64,000 nt of DNA. Origin: Pseudalkalibacillus hwajinpoensis. GTDB taxonomy: Bacteria > Bacillota > Bacilli > Bacillales > Guptibacillaceae. The DNA lies in assembly GCF_039851965.1 (NCBI RefSeq), contig NZ_CP156674.1, forward strand, positions 496,001-560,000, in the 5' to 3' direction. Shown one piece after another: positions 1 through 9,316 of the stretch. Position 1 is the stretch's first letter. The number at the start of each line of letters is the position of its first letter. Position numbers and translations under genes: made by a program. A model generated the notes under the pieces. The model was not told where the DNA came from. It searched no databases and saw nothing but the letters and a program-made list of their open reading frames with translations.

Positions 1-352
1 TAGCTGGATTTATGACAACACCTGCTTTTACACCTTTACTTTTTATCAGCTGAATCGTCCTGTGCAAATGGGGGCATGCTTCCGCATGAACGGTGAGTAT
101 GTCCGCCCCAGCATGAGCGAATTCCTCGATGAAGAGATCCGGATTTTCAATCATAAGATGAACGTCAAGCGGGAGCGATGTCACTGGTCGCAGTGCACGG
201 ACGATCGGTGCCCCGATCGTAATATTTGGGACAAAGTGCCCGTCCATTACATCAACATGGATATAATCTGCGCCCGCCGCTTCAACATCTTTTACTTCTT
301 CTCCCAATCTCGCAAAGTCTGAGGCGAGGATCGATGGTGCAATTTTTATCAT
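1..352 (-). CDS. rpe: Ribulose-phosphate 3-epimerase, partial (C-terminus beyond left edge)
   Basis: Interconverts D-ribulose 5-phosphate and D-xylulose 5-phosphate in the cytosolic pentose phosphate pathway. The visible 117 codons begin MIKIAPSILASDFARLG and include the metal-binding stretch HVDVMDGHFVPN followed by LDVHLMI, both standard for this TIM-barrel family. The start at 352 follows a GGAGG box seven bases upstream. The gene begins one base after the rsgA stop codon, so it is translated from the same message. About half of the usual ~215-residue protein is present; the rest lies off the window. Confidence 0.96.
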   Translation of the reverse strand, partial: MIKIAPSILASDFARLGEEVKDVEAAGADYIHVDVMDGHFVPNITIGAPIVRALRPVTSLPLDVHLMIENPDLFIEEFAHAGADILTVHAEACPHLHRTIQLIKSKGVKAGVVINPA

Positions 353-353
353 A

Positions 354-1241
354 TCAGTACCTCCGTTTTTGGTCCTTAATTTCCTGAAAGAAAGAAGAAT
401 AATGATCGTACCGGTAAGGTTTAATTTCGTCGTTCTCAACAGCTATTTTCACTGCACAGCCCGGTTCAGCCTGATGTGTACATGCTCTAAATTTACACTC
501 ATTGCTTATTTTTCTAATCTCGGGAAAATAAAGCCATAAATCATCAGCTTCAATTCCTCTGAAATCCAGCGAACTAAAGCCCGGCGTATCAGCTACTAGC
601 CCTGATCCAAATGGAATAAGTTCCACGTGGCGGGTTGTGTGCTTTCCACGGCCAAGATGAGTGGAAATGTCACTCGTATCAAGATCTAACTCAGGATTAA
701 TCGCATTAAGCAACGATGATTTACCAACGCCAGACTGCCCGGCAAACACAGTCACCTTATCCTCAAAATACGGTGCTATTTCTGACACACCTGATAAGCT
801 TTGAGTGGAGGTAACTACGACATCATATCCAATCGCTTGATAGTCTTCTCCATATGCCAGAACCTCCTTTTCAAGAGATTCTGAAACCAGATCAATTTTG
901 GAAATACAGATAACCGGTTTGATATCACTTGCTTCGATATGAACGAGAAATTTATCAAGCAGCTGGGTATTAAAAGAAGGCTGGGTAGCTGAAAAAACGA
1001 GAAATGCCTGATCCACATTCGCAATAGGTGGTCTGACTAATTCGTTTTCACGTTCATTAATCTCCAGAACATAGCCATCCGTTTTGTTTTCTGCTTCATA
1101 AACCACATAATCTCCCACAAGAGGAGTGATTTTACGCTTCCTAAAGTTCCCTCTACCTCTGCACTGGTAAATCTCCTTGTTTCTTTCATCCTGCACGTAA
1201 TAAAAGCCGCTTAACGCTTTAATTATTCTTCCATCTGCCAT
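354..1241 (-). CDS. rsgA: Small ribosomal subunit biogenesis GTPase RsgA
   Basis: Circularly permuted GTPase that binds the 30S subunit late in assembly. The 295-residue protein has an N-terminal OB fold, then GTPase motifs in permuted order: the NKxD-type CISKIDLV near residue 120, P-loop GQSGVGKSS, then DTPGFSSLD. A zinc site at the C-terminus shows C-x4-C-x-H-x5-C (CKFRACTHQAEPGC). A longer reading frame is open upstream, but MADGRIIKALSG at 1241 follows AAGGAG and matches the family start. It lies 10 bases after prkC and just before rpe, as in B. subtilis. Confidence 0.96.
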   Translation of the reverse strand: MADGRIIKALSGFYYVQDERNKEIYQCRGRGNFRKRKITPLVGDYVVYEAENKTDGYVLEINERENELVRPPIANVDQAFLVFSATQPSFNTQLLDKFLVHIEASDIKPVICISKIDLVSESLEKEVLAYGEDYQAIGYDVVVTSTQSLSGVSEIAPYFEDKVTVFAGQSGVGKSSLLNAINPELDLDTSDISTHLGRGKHTTRHVELIPFGSGLVADTPGFSSLDFRGIEADDLWLYFPEIRKISNECKFRACTHQAEPGCAVKIAVENDEIKPYRYDHYSSFFQEIKDQKRRY

Positions 1242-1251
1242 GTAGGACTCC

Positions 1252-3303
1252 TTACTCGTTTTTTCCATATTTTTGTTTCGCTTGTTCGTACGTGATCGTT
1301 TTTGAATTCTCTTTTTTCTCTTTCCCATCGACAAGGACCTTATAAGATGCTTCCTCACCTGGATAGATGGTCATATCGAACTCAAATTCACTCTTTTCTG
1401 TGATTTCTTCTGAAATTTCTCCACTCGGTGTTTTCGAATCTGTGTAAAGAATTTCAATTAAACGAGATTCGCCTTCTTTTACTTCAAAAGTGAACTTGTT
1501 TGGAAAAACAATCGCTTCTTCTTCTGGAGACGGCTCCGGCTCTGGTTCAGGCTCCGGCTCTGGTTCAGGCTCCGGCTCTGGTTCGGGCTCCGGCTCTGGT
1601 TCAGGCTCTGGTTCAGGCTCTGGTTCGGGCTCTGGCCCTTTAGATAAGGTGAGGGTTATGACATCTCCCTCATTAACCTCAGTAACAGCGCCAGGCGATT
1701 GCTCCATGACAGTTCCCTCTTCAACCGTATCACTAAACTCTGGATCGTTATACGATATAGATACATTAATATCCTTTGCGTAAGCTTCTGCTTCTTCTTT
1801 TGTTAAATTCGTTAAATCTTTAAGAAGGGCGGGCTCTGGTCCGAGGCTATACCAGATAATGACGCGATCTTCCGTCGGAAGGGTCATTTTTCCTGCTTCA
1901 GGGTTCTGGTCATAGATTTCCCCTTCAGGATCGTCACGATACTCCCCTTCGTATTTCACGTTTTTAAAACCTTCTTCATCTAATAATGCTTCTACTTCAC
2001 TCTTGGATCTGCCAATAAAATCATCCATTTCCATTTTTTCCGCACCTAAACTGACATTAAGCGTGATGGTGCTATCTTCTTTAACCATAATCCCTGACCC
2101 AGGCTCCTGGCTAATAACATCATCTTCTTCTACTTCTTCATTGAACTGCTCTTCTTTTTTTACATCAAGCTTCTGCTCAATTAATATGTTTCTAGCTTCT
2201 TCGTAGGTCATACCTGTAACATCAGGAACTTCTACGTCACTTACATAAAACAAGCCAGGCATAAACGTAAAGGCAAGGGCGGCAGCACCACCAAGTAGAA
2301 GTATAATGAGAAAGACAATTGTTGCGATTTTTCCTGCCTTCTTTTTCTTCTTGGGAGGAGTGTTATCAATCTCTGTTTTTACTGTTTTTATTGTTTCTTC
2401 TGTTTTAGGGTTATCTGGGGTGACAGGAGTTAGTATTTTGGTTGCTTCAGCATCGGTCGATTCGACGGGTCTGTCATATTCTTTCGTTGGGTCTAGAGAT
2501 AGGTCAAGTGCTTCATACATCTCATTTGCACTTTGAAATCGCTGAGCTGGCTCCTTTGCCATTGCCCTCATAATGATATTTTCGATATTTATAGGCAATG
2601 ACGTATTGATCAAGCTTGGCTTCGGAAAACGATCCTGTAAATGCTTCAGAGCAACGGATACTGGTGAATCTCCTGAAAACGGAAGAACCCCTGTTACCAT
2701 TTCATAAAGCACAACACCAAGTGAATAAATGTCCGATCGCTCATTTGCAACGCCGCCACGCGCTTGCTCCGGGGAAAAGTAGTGAACGGATCCAAGTACA
2801 GAATTCGTATGAGTTATAGTCGCAGAAGTAATTGCCATCGCAATGCCAAAATCAGTCACTTTCGCTTCACCATACTCATTAATTAAAATATTATGAGGTT
2901 TAATGTCACGATGGATAATCTGATTTTCATGTGCATGTTCAATGGCAGATGACATTTGTTTCATTATGTCGACAGCCTCTGTTATGGGTAGAGCTCCGCG
3001 GTTACGGATTTTTTGTTTCAGTGTCGTCCCTTCTACGTATTCCATTACGATATAGTAAAAGTCTTCTTCTTCTCCTACATCATAAATTGACACGATATTA
3101 GGGTGATCCAAACTGGTTGCAGATTCCGCTTCTCGGCGAAACCGTTTAATAAACTCATCGTCTCGTGAAAATTCCGGGCGCAAAAGTTTAACAGCTACCG
3201 TTCGATCAAGAATTAAATCCAGCGCTTTATAGACAATTGCCATTCCACCGTCACCGATGACCTCAAGCAATTTATATCGCCCATTAATATGTTTGCCTAA
3301 CAT
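1252..3303 (-). CDS. prkC: Serine/threonine protein kinase PrkC with three PASTA domains
   Basis: Membrane kinase that detects muropeptides and controls spore germination and wall metabolism in Bacillus. Residues 1-265 are a Hanks-type kinase: glycine loop GDGGMA (17-22), Lys39 in VAVK, HRDIKPHN from 131 and DFG at 151-153. A lysine-rich stretch precedes a single membrane segment near 327-350. Three extracellular PASTA repeats follow (about 355-555), then an unusual run of about 17 Glu-Pro dipeptides (about 557-590) and a small C-terminal domain that may correspond to the Ig-like cap of B. subtilis PrkC. At 683 residues it is longer than the B. subtilis protein (about 648), largely because of this linker. 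The start overlaps the end of prpC by seven bases. Confidence 0.96.
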   Translation of the reverse strand: MLGKHINGRYKLLEVIGDGGMAIVYKALDLILDRTVAVKLLRPEFSRDDEFIKRFRREAESATSLDHPNIVSIYDVGEEEDFYYIVMEYVEGTTLKQKIRNRGALPITEAVDIMKQMSSAIEHAHENQIIHRDIKPHNILINEYGEAKVTDFGIAMAITSATITHTNSVLGSVHYFSPEQARGGVANERSDIYSLGVVLYEMVTGVLPFSGDSPVSVALKHLQDRFPKPSLINTSLPINIENIIMRAMAKEPAQRFQSANEMYEALDLSLDPTKEYDRPVESTDAEATKILTPVTPDNPKTEETIKTVKTEIDNTPPKKKKKAGKIATIVFLIILLLGGAAALAFTFMPGLFYVSDVEVPDVTGMTYEEARNILIEQKLDVKKEEQFNEEVEEDDVISQEPGSGIMVKEDSTITLNVSLGAEKMEMDDFIGRSKSEVEALLDEEGFKNVKYEGEYRDDPEGEIYDQNPEAGKMTLPTEDRVIIWYSLGPEPALLKDLTNLTKEEAEAYAKDINVSISYNDPEFSDTVEEGTVMEQSPGAVTEVNEGDVITLTLSKGPEPEPEPEPEPEPEPEPEPEPEPEPEPEPEPEPEPSPEEEAIVFPNKFTFEVKEGESRLIEILYTDSKTPSGEISEEITEKSEFEFDMTIYPGEEASYKVLVDGKEKKENSKTITYEQAKQKYGKNE
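1532..1634 (-). repeat. In-frame tandem repeat encoding Glu-Pro dipeptides in PrkC
   Basis: About 17 copies of a 6-bp unit, organised as an 18-bp higher-order unit (plus strand GGCTCCGGCTCTGGTTCA) repeated about four times and then decaying into 12-bp units. All copies stay in frame and encode (EP)n between PASTA 3 and the C-terminal domain. The near-identity of units suggests recent expansion by slippage or unequal crossover, so length probably varies between strains. Confidence 0.95.
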
Positions 3304-4055
3304 GAGCGATCACTTCCTGCAGAAGGAGAATTCTGAATAAGCGCTACTGTGATATTATCTTCTCCCCCTGCTTCATTTGCGAAACGGATTAGCTGAGCTG
3401 CTTTCTCTTCGAGCGTTTGATCTGAATTCATCACTTCTTGAAGTAATTCGTCTGATACTTTATTTGTTAGCCCATCAGAACAAAAAAGGGCGGCCTCTTG
3501 TTCGTCCCACTCGAAAGTATGAATATCTACCTTGACACCCTTGTCGGTTCCAAGCGCACGCAACAGGACATTCTTTCGAGGATGATCCTCAGCCTCCTCT
3601 TCTGATAGCTGCCCGCTTTTCACAAGTTCATTGACGAGAGAATGATCACTGGTCTTTTGATCAAGAACCTTACTACCAAACAAATAAGCCCGACTATCTC
3701 CAACATGACCAATTGTAATAAATTCATTCGTACAAACGGCTGCAACGAGGGTTGTTCCCATACCCGCATATTCAGGCTTTTCTTTTGAGTAATCTAGAAT
3801 GGTTTCATTTGCTTTTTGAATCGTATGTAACAGCCACGCTTCCGCTCTACCTGGCCTGAAACCAGCTTTCTCATCTTCCCAGCTCATTTGCATGGATTCA
3901 ACCGCAAGGGAACTTGCGATATCTCCAGCCTGATGGCCGCCCATTCCGTCAGCCACAATTACAAGATATTCACCCAGGCTATTTTGCACTGCATTTGTAC
4001 TGTCTTCATTGTATGCCCTTACTTGTCCTCGGTCTGTCAATGTTACAGCTTGCAT
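3297..4055 (-). CDS. prpC: PP2C-family protein phosphatase PrpC
   Basis: Metal-dependent Ser/Thr phosphatase that reverses PrkC phosphorylation. The PP2C motifs are all present: RAYNEDS near the N-terminus, VADGMGGHQAGDIAS, GHVGDSRAYLF, CSDGLTNKV and GGEDNITV, supplying the aspartates that hold the two metal ions. The frame is open 23 codons further upstream, but the start at 4055 (MQAVTLTDRGQVRAYNED) matches the family N-terminus and follows GGGGTG. The protein is then 252 residues, close to the usual 254. It overlaps prkC by seven bases, so the kinase and phosphatase are co-translated. In B. subtilis rlmN precedes it; here only 78 bases separate it from rsmB. Confidence 0.94.
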   Translation of the reverse strand: MQAVTLTDRGQVRAYNEDSTNAVQNSLGEYLVIVADGMGGHQAGDIASSLAVESMQMSWEDEKAGFRPGRAEAWLLHTIQKANETILDYSKEKPEYAGMGTTLVAAVCTNEFITIGHVGDSRAYLFGSKVLDQKTSDHSLVNELVKSGQLSEEEAEDHPRKNVLLRALGTDKGVKVDIHTFEWDEQEAALFCSDGLTNKVSDELLQEVMNSDQTLEEKAAQLIRFANEAGGEDNITVALIQNSPSAGSDRSC

Positions 4056-4133
4056 GTGGTCACCCCGTCTCTTATTTCCACTGCTAACGTGGCATGAACC
4101 GCTCATTTCTGTGCGATTCACCACCGTTAACTT

Positions 4134-5468
4134 TTATTTTTTAATGAAACATGCGATATAAAAACCATCTGTACCGAAATAATGCGGTAGCAGTTGAAGC
4201 TGACCATCTTCACAATACTGTGTAGCTTTTTCAGGCAATCGGTCTGCAAGTGTCTGGTCAAGCTCAAATTCAGGATGATCCTGGAGGAATTGTTTTACCA
4301 CTTCCTGGTTTTCTGCCTCTTCTATTGTACACGTACTATAAACTAATTTTCCACCAGGTTTTAGTAGACTTGCCTGTGAATCCAGAATCCCTTTTTGGAC
4401 CTTTGTAATGCGATCTATGTCTTCCTCTTGTTTTGACCATTTAATATCAGGCTTACGTCGAAGAACACCAAAACCGGTACAAGGAGCGTCAACAAGTATG
4501 CGATCGAATGAGTTTGGTTTAAACCGTTCAGAAACCGTTCTGCTATCAAGCGTCTCTGCTTCAATCGTAGATAGCTTCAATCGTTCTGCCTGCTTCTTAA
4601 TCAACTTCACTTTATGAGCATGTAGTTCAAGTGAATTCACGTGGCCTGAGCCATTTAGACGTTCTGCAATATGTGTTGTCTTTCCACCCGGTGCAGCACA
4701 TGCATCAAGTACAGACTGACCCGGCTCCACTCCAAGCGCTCTTGCGACAAGCATTGAACTTTCATCTTGGACCGTTAAATCACCACGCTTATAAACATTG
4801 GTCTCAAAAAGCTTGCCTTCAATAACTTTGACACCATCAACCGAAAGGCTCCCCTTAACAACTTCAACGCCTTCACTTTCAAGATCCTTTATCACCTGAT
4901 CAACGGAGGTTTTCATCGAATTTACCCTGGCTGTCACGTAAGGAGCAAGAAGGTTTTCTTCACACATTGCTTCCGTAGCTTCAACTCCAAGCTGCTCAAT
5001 CCAGCGCTGAACAAGCCAGAGCGGGTGGCTTTTCGCAATCGAAATACGTTCTGCAACGTCTCCAATTTCCTCCGGATTTCTAAGGCCCTTACGCTGGGTA
5101 TTGCGGAGAACGCCATTGACCAATCCACTGATCCCTTTGTGTCCGCGCTTCTTAGCAATTTCCACCGCTTCATGGATAATTGCACGGTCCGGAACGCGAT
5201 CTAGGTAAATCATCTGGTAAAGTGAAAGTTGCAAAAGTGAAATAACCCAGTTTTGAACTCTTTTGCGGTTTGTAAGAAAATCATCTAGATAGAAATCGAG
5301 CGTCTTCTTACGCTGGATCGTTCCATAGACGATCTCCGTTAATAAACCAGTATCTTTACGGCTCAGCTGATGCTTTTTAATCGTTTCATTTAACAGCAGG
5401 TTACTATATGCCTGATTTTTATTGATTTTTTCAATTACGTCAAGTGCTGCTTCTCGTACATTAGTCAT
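4134..5468 (-). CDS. rsmB: 16S rRNA (cytosine967-C5)-methyltransferase RsmB
   Basis: Methylates C967 (E. coli numbering) of 16S rRNA using S-adenosylmethionine. The N-terminal 130 residues form a NusB-like RNA-binding domain (AALDVIEKI, DRAIIHEAVEIAKKR). The C-terminal methyltransferase has the SAM loop DACAAPGGKTTH, motif IV DAPCTGFGVLRRKPD and the second, catalytic cysteine in YSTCTIEEAEN. At 444 residues it has the normal length. It begins three bases after fmt ends, within the priA-def-fmt-rsmB translation cluster. Confidence 0.96.
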   Translation of the reverse strand: MTNVREAALDVIEKINKNQAYSNLLLNETIKKHQLSRKDTGLLTEIVYGTIQRKKTLDFYLDDFLTNRKRVQNWVISLLQLSLYQMIYLDRVPDRAIIHEAVEIAKKRGHKGISGLVNGVLRNTQRKGLRNPEEIGDVAERISIAKSHPLWLVQRWIEQLGVEATEAMCEENLLAPYVTARVNSMKTSVDQVIKDLESEGVEVVKGSLSVDGVKVIEGKLFETNVYKRGDLTVQDESSMLVARALGVEPGQSVLDACAAPGGKTTHIAERLNGSGHVNSLELHAHKVKLIKKQAERLKLSTIEAETLDSRTVSERFKPNSFDRILVDAPCTGFGVLRRKPDIKWSKQEEDIDRITKVQKGILDSQASLLKPGGKLVYSTCTIEEAENQEVVKQFLQDHPEFELDQTLADRLPEKATQYCEDGQLQLLPHYFGTDGFYIACFIKK

Positions 5469-5471
5469 GTG

Positions 5472-6410
5472 TTATTCACCAAATCTTTCATTTTTATCGA
5501 ATGTTCGTCCTTGTAGATACTGAGAGGATGTCATCCGTTTCTTACCAGCGGGTTGAATATCAGTAAGTTTAATCGCAGTGGTGTTACCCGTTGCAATGAC
5601 TGGGCCGTCGCTTTCAGTGTATAGCACGGTTCCAGGTGCTGCCTTTTCAACGCTTTCAACCTTTTCACCCCACCAAATCTTCATTACCTTACCTTCATAT
5701 TCTGTAAATGCTACAGGCCATGGATGAAGACCTCGAATGTGATTATAAATCTCTTCACCCGGTTTCGACCAGTCAATCTTCTCCTGATCACGTTTAATAT
5801 TAGGAGCAAACGTAGCTTCTGCATCGTTTTGTTTGACTGGCGTTAGTTTATCATTCAAGAGTTTTGGAAGCGTTTCTTTTAGAAGCTTGGAACCTGATGC
5901 GCTTAACTTGTCATGCAGACTACCGGTATGGTCACGTTCTTCAATCGGTACGACCGATTGCGTTAGGATATCGCCTGCATCTAATTTCTCTACCATATAC
6001 ATAATCGTAATGCCCGTCTCCTTATTTCCCTGAAGAATCGAATAATGGATCGGCGCCCCTCCACGAAATGCTGGTAAGAGAGAGGCATGGACATTGATAC
6101 ATCCGTATTCTGGTGCATCAAGCAGCCGTTTCGGAAGAATCTGTCCAAAGGCAGCTGTTACGATTAAATCCGGGTTCAAGTCAAGGATCGGCTGAAGTTG
6201 TTTTGGATCTTTCACCTTTTCAGGTTGCAAAACAGGTAAACCATGCTTCAAAGCAGCAACCTTTACAGGCGGCGGGGTCATCACACGTTTTCTGCCCTTC
6301 GGACGGTCAGGCTGCGTTACTACGCCGGTAATTTCATACCCTTCATCTACTAACATATCAAGCACAGGAACAGAAAAATCAGGCGTTCCCATAAATACAA
6401 TTTTCGCCAT
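5472..6410 (-). CDS. fmt: Methionyl-tRNA formyltransferase
   Basis: Transfers a formyl group from 10-formyltetrahydrofolate to initiator Met-tRNA. The protein starts KIVFMGTPDFSVPVL, carries the catalytic region INVHASLLPAFRGGAPI with its conserved Asn and His, and has the C-terminal tRNA-binding OB domain from about residue 205. Its length (312) is typical. It starts two bases after the def stop; the deformylase beside it removes the formyl group added by this enzyme, the usual functional pairing. Confidence 0.97.
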   Translation of the reverse strand: MAKIVFMGTPDFSVPVLDMLVDEGYEITGVVTQPDRPKGRKRVMTPPPVKVAALKHGLPVLQPEKVKDPKQLQPILDLNPDLIVTAAFGQILPKRLLDAPEYGCINVHASLLPAFRGGAPIHYSILQGNKETGITIMYMVEKLDAGDILTQSVVPIEERDHTGSLHDKLSASGSKLLKETLPKLLNDKLTPVKQNDAEATFAPNIKRDQEKIDWSKPGEEIYNHIRGLHPWPVAFTEYEGKVMKIWWGEKVESVEKAAPGTVLYTESDGPVIATGNTTAIKLTDIQPAGKKRMTSSQYLQGRTFDKNERFGE

Positions 6411-6412
6411 TG

Positions 6413-6898
6413 TTACTCTTCCTCTCCTTCCGTCTCAGGATCAATATAGCGAATGACTTTTTCAGTAAACAGAACACCATGCAGGTGGTCAATTTCGTGT
6501 TGAATCGCTCTTGCAAAAAAACCTTCTGCTTTCAGTTTAAAGTCCTTACCGAAACGATTCTGGGCCTTTAGTGTTATGCGATACGGACGCTCTACTTCTC
6601 CAAACACTCCTGGAAAACTGAGGCAACCTTCAAGATCGACTTCATTTCCACCGGTAGATTTCACGATCTCAGGATTAATAAGCTCCAACGCTTCTTCCTC
6701 CCTTGTATCAACAACCGCAATTTGGTGATCGATTCCGATTTGAGGTGCTGCAAGACCAACTCCTTCAGCTGCATACATGGTTTCAAACATATCGTCAAGC
6801 AAATTATGTAGCGCTGTATCAAACGTTTCAACACGTCTACATTCCACTTCAAGCACCTCATTTGGATGCAATACAATTTCTCTTATGGCCAACGTCAT
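6413..6898 (-). CDS. def: Peptide deformylase
   Basis: Removes the N-formyl group from nascent proteins. All three signature motifs are visible in the 161-residue protein: GVGLAAPQIG, EGCLSFPG (metal-binding Cys) and QHEIDHLHG (two metal-binding His and the catalytic Glu). The size and the absence of insertions fit the short form, like DefA of B. subtilis. It lies between priA and fmt. Confidence 0.97.
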   Translation of the reverse strand: MTLAIREIVLHPNEVLEVECRRVETFDTALHNLLDDMFETMYAAEGVGLAAPQIGIDHQIAVVDTREEEALELINPEIVKSTGGNEVDLEGCLSFPGVFGEVERPYRITLKAQNRFGKDFKLKAEGFFARAIQHEIDHLHGVLFTEKVIRYIDPETEGEEE

Positions 6899-6916
6899 TC
6901 TCCCTTTCGAACTAAT

Positions 6917-9316
6917 TTACATCATCATATAAGGCTGCGTATCAATTGTTAGCTGTAATCCACCACGGCTAATTTCTTTTGAAAAGTGCTTTTGAATTTC
7001 TCGTAACTTCTCATGTAATTTTGGTTCAACTTTGTATTTTATCATGCATTGATAGCGATATCTATCTTTGATCCTCGGAATCGATGAGGCGACTGGTCCA
7101 AGCACGACACTTGCTGGAGATAAATTCTCTTTTAAGAAGCTGGTGATTTTTTCCGTCACATCCACCGCTTTGGTGAGCTCCTCATGTGACACGTTTATCA
7201 TCGCTAGAAAATAAAAAGGCGGGTAACCGAATTGCTTTCTCGTTACCATTTCTCGCTGATAGAATGCCTGATAATCATGATCAGCAGCCATTTCAATACT
7301 GTAGTGCTCAGGCGTGTATGATTGGACCACAACTTCACCTGGCAACAAATGTCTCCCGGCTCGTCCACTTACCTGTGTAAGTAATTGGAACGTTTTCTCT
7401 GAGGCTCGAAAATCAGGTAGGTGCAGCATCGCATCACCAGCTAGAACCCCAACAAGCGTCACGTTTGGAAAATCAAGGCCTTTCGCTATCATTTGCGTAC
7501 CGAGAAGAATATCTGCTTTTCCTTCTCCGAACTGATTCAACAGCTTTTCATGAGACCCTTTTCGACGTGTCGTATCGACATCCATTCTTACTACCCTTGC
7601 CTCGGGTAAAATTTTCGTCAGTTCTTCTTCTACCCGCTGTGTCCCTGTTCCGAAGAACCGAATATGTTCGCTTTCGCATTCTGGACATTTGGTAGGGAAC
7701 TTTTCCTCATGACCGCAATAGTGACAGCGCATCGTTCCATTGATTTTGTGATACGTTAAACTAATGTCGCAATGCGAACATTCAACAACAAAGCCGCAAT
7801 CACGGCACATAACAAAGGTGGAATACCCTCTCCTATTCAAAAAAAGAACAGTTTGCTCTTTCTTCTCTAGTCTCTCTTTCAACTTATCGTAAAGCTCATT
7901 TGAAAACATCGACCTGTTTCCTGAGCGCAATTCTTCTCTCATATCAACAATTGATACGGAGGGCATTTCCTGTTTATTCACGCGCTTTAATAATTCAAGC
8001 AACTTGTAAACACCTTTCGAAGCTCTGGCATAAGATTCGAGTGATGGTGTAGCGCTACCGAGCACAACAGGACAGCGGTACTGCTCGCCACGCTTAATCG
8101 CAACATCCCGCGCATGATAACGTGGGTTTTCTTCTTGTTTGTAGCTTCCTTCATGTTCTTCATCAATAATAATAATACCCAGGTTTGTAAACGGAGCAAA
8201 TACAGCAGATCTAGCACCGACAACGACTTTCACTTCTTTTCGGTGGATTTTTCGCCACTCATCGTACTTTTCTCCTCTGGATAGTCCACTGTGAAGAACC
8301 GCTACTTCAGATCCAAACCGACTTTTAAACCTGGTCACCATTTGAGGTGTCAATGAAATTTCCGGTACGAGTACAATCGCTTCTTTCCCCTGTTCAAGAA
8401 CACGATGAATCGACTGCAAATAGATTTCTGTCTTTCCACTTCCAGTTACACCGTGGATAAGAAATGTTTCATGCTTCTCTATTTCAATACTTTCTAGTAT
8501 CGGAGAAATGACCTGTTGCTGAAGATCTGTTAGCTCCAGTGGAGCAGAAGTCTTAAAGCTTCGCCCTTTGTATGGATCGCGATATAGCTCTACTTCCTCT
8601 TCTTTTAAAATGGATTTTGAAACGAGCGATTTTATCGTCGATCGCGTTGTATCGAGAGTACCCATTAATTCTTTATATGAGACAGCACCAGTATGATCAA
8701 CAAAATACTGCATGATTTCCTGTTGTTTTAATGCACGGCTGCCCATCTTTTCTTTCTCCACGCTTAGCTCTTCAGGAGTTAGCACGGAGGTAATAGAAAG
8801 CATCGTTTTCGGAGCTGTTTTTTCTTTCACATCATACCGAACTTCAAGTTCATCATTCTTAATCGCACGGTTTAGCTCTTTATGACTGAAATGAGAGAGA
8901 AAGTCATCCCACTTCACCCCTCCATTCGCTACCATCCGATGCCAGGTAGCCGCTTCATTCTGGCAATTACCATGAACCACTGTCTTAGTAACATTCGCTT
9001 TCATTGCAGCGGGAAGCATCACTTGAAGTGCAGAAACAGCGTAACAGAGCGTTTTTTCTGTTAACCAGAAACCCAGGTCTAAGAGCTCCTTCGTCAGCAC
9101 TGGCGTAACATCTTTCACTTCGCTAATTTCTTTTAATTTATCGTGTTCAGAATCAGTCGCAACAGCAATCACGAAACCCTGAATTTTTCTTGGGCCAAAC
9201 GGAACAACAACGCGCATTCCCGGTTCAATCATTTCCTCCCACGCTTCCGGAATAGCATAATCAAACAAGCGATCCGTTTGATTCGCCGGAACGTCCACAA
9301 TGACTTTAGCAATCAT
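6917..9316 (-). CDS. priA: Primosomal protein N' (PriA helicase)
   Basis: Superfamily 2 DNA helicase that reloads the replisome at stalled forks. The N-terminal DNA-binding domain is followed by a winged-helix region, then Walker A GVTGSGKTEIYLQ and Walker B with DEEH. The two-zinc cysteine module is complete (CRDCGFVVECSHC, CHYCG, CPEC). C-terminal helicase motifs include GTGTQRVEEEL and SGRAGR. Length is 799 residues. Its start overlaps the coaBC stop by four bases (ATGA). Confidence 0.97.
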   Translation of the reverse strand: MIAKVIVDVPANQTDRLFDYAIPEAWEEMIEPGMRVVVPFGPRKIQGFVIAVATDSEHDKLKEISEVKDVTPVLTKELLDLGFWLTEKTLCYAVSALQVMLPAAMKANVTKTVVHGNCQNEAATWHRMVANGGVKWDDFLSHFSHKELNRAIKNDELEVRYDVKEKTAPKTMLSITSVLTPEELSVEKEKMGSRALKQQEIMQYFVDHTGAVSYKELMGTLDTTRSTIKSLVSKSILKEEEVELYRDPYKGRSFKTSAPLELTDLQQQVISPILESIEIEKHETFLIHGVTGSGKTEIYLQSIHRVLEQGKEAIVLVPEISLTPQMVTRFKSRFGSEVAVLHSGLSRGEKYDEWRKIHRKEVKVVVGARSAVFAPFTNLGIIIIDEEHEGSYKQEENPRYHARDVAIKRGEQYRCPVVLGSATPSLESYARASKGVYKLLELLKRVNKQEMPSVSIVDMREELRSGNRSMFSNELYDKLKERLEKKEQTVLFLNRRGYSTFVMCRDCGFVVECSHCDISLTYHKINGTMRCHYCGHEEKFPTKCPECESEHIRFFGTGTQRVEEELTKILPEARVVRMDVDTTRRKGSHEKLLNQFGEGKADILLGTQMIAKGLDFPNVTLVGVLAGDAMLHLPDFRASEKTFQLLTQVSGRAGRHLLPGEVVVQSYTPEHYSIEMAADHDYQAFYQREMVTRKQFGYPPFYFLAMINVSHEELTKAVDVTEKITSFLKENLSPASVVLGPVASSIPRIKDRYRYQCMIKYKVEPKLHEKLREIQKHFSKEISRGGLQLTIDTQPYMMM

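Noticed and set aside
62..322. Plus-strand open frame opposite rpe
   Set aside because: It lies wholly antisense to a clear rpe reading frame and has no family-like content.
1242..1358. 39-codon N-terminal extension of rsgA
   Set aside because: It overlaps the 3' end of prkC, is very basic and unlike the family, and the internal ATG at 1241 has AAGGAG.
1490..1783. Plus-strand open frame encoding a long Ser-Gly repeat
   Set aside because: It is the antisense shadow of the Glu-Pro repeat in prkC, has no ribosome binding site, and the open frame is a by-product of the repeat.
4056..4124. Possible remnant of rlmN in the extended prpC frame
   Set aside because: The 23 residues encoded show no radical SAM motif or RlmN C-terminal similarity that I can recognise.
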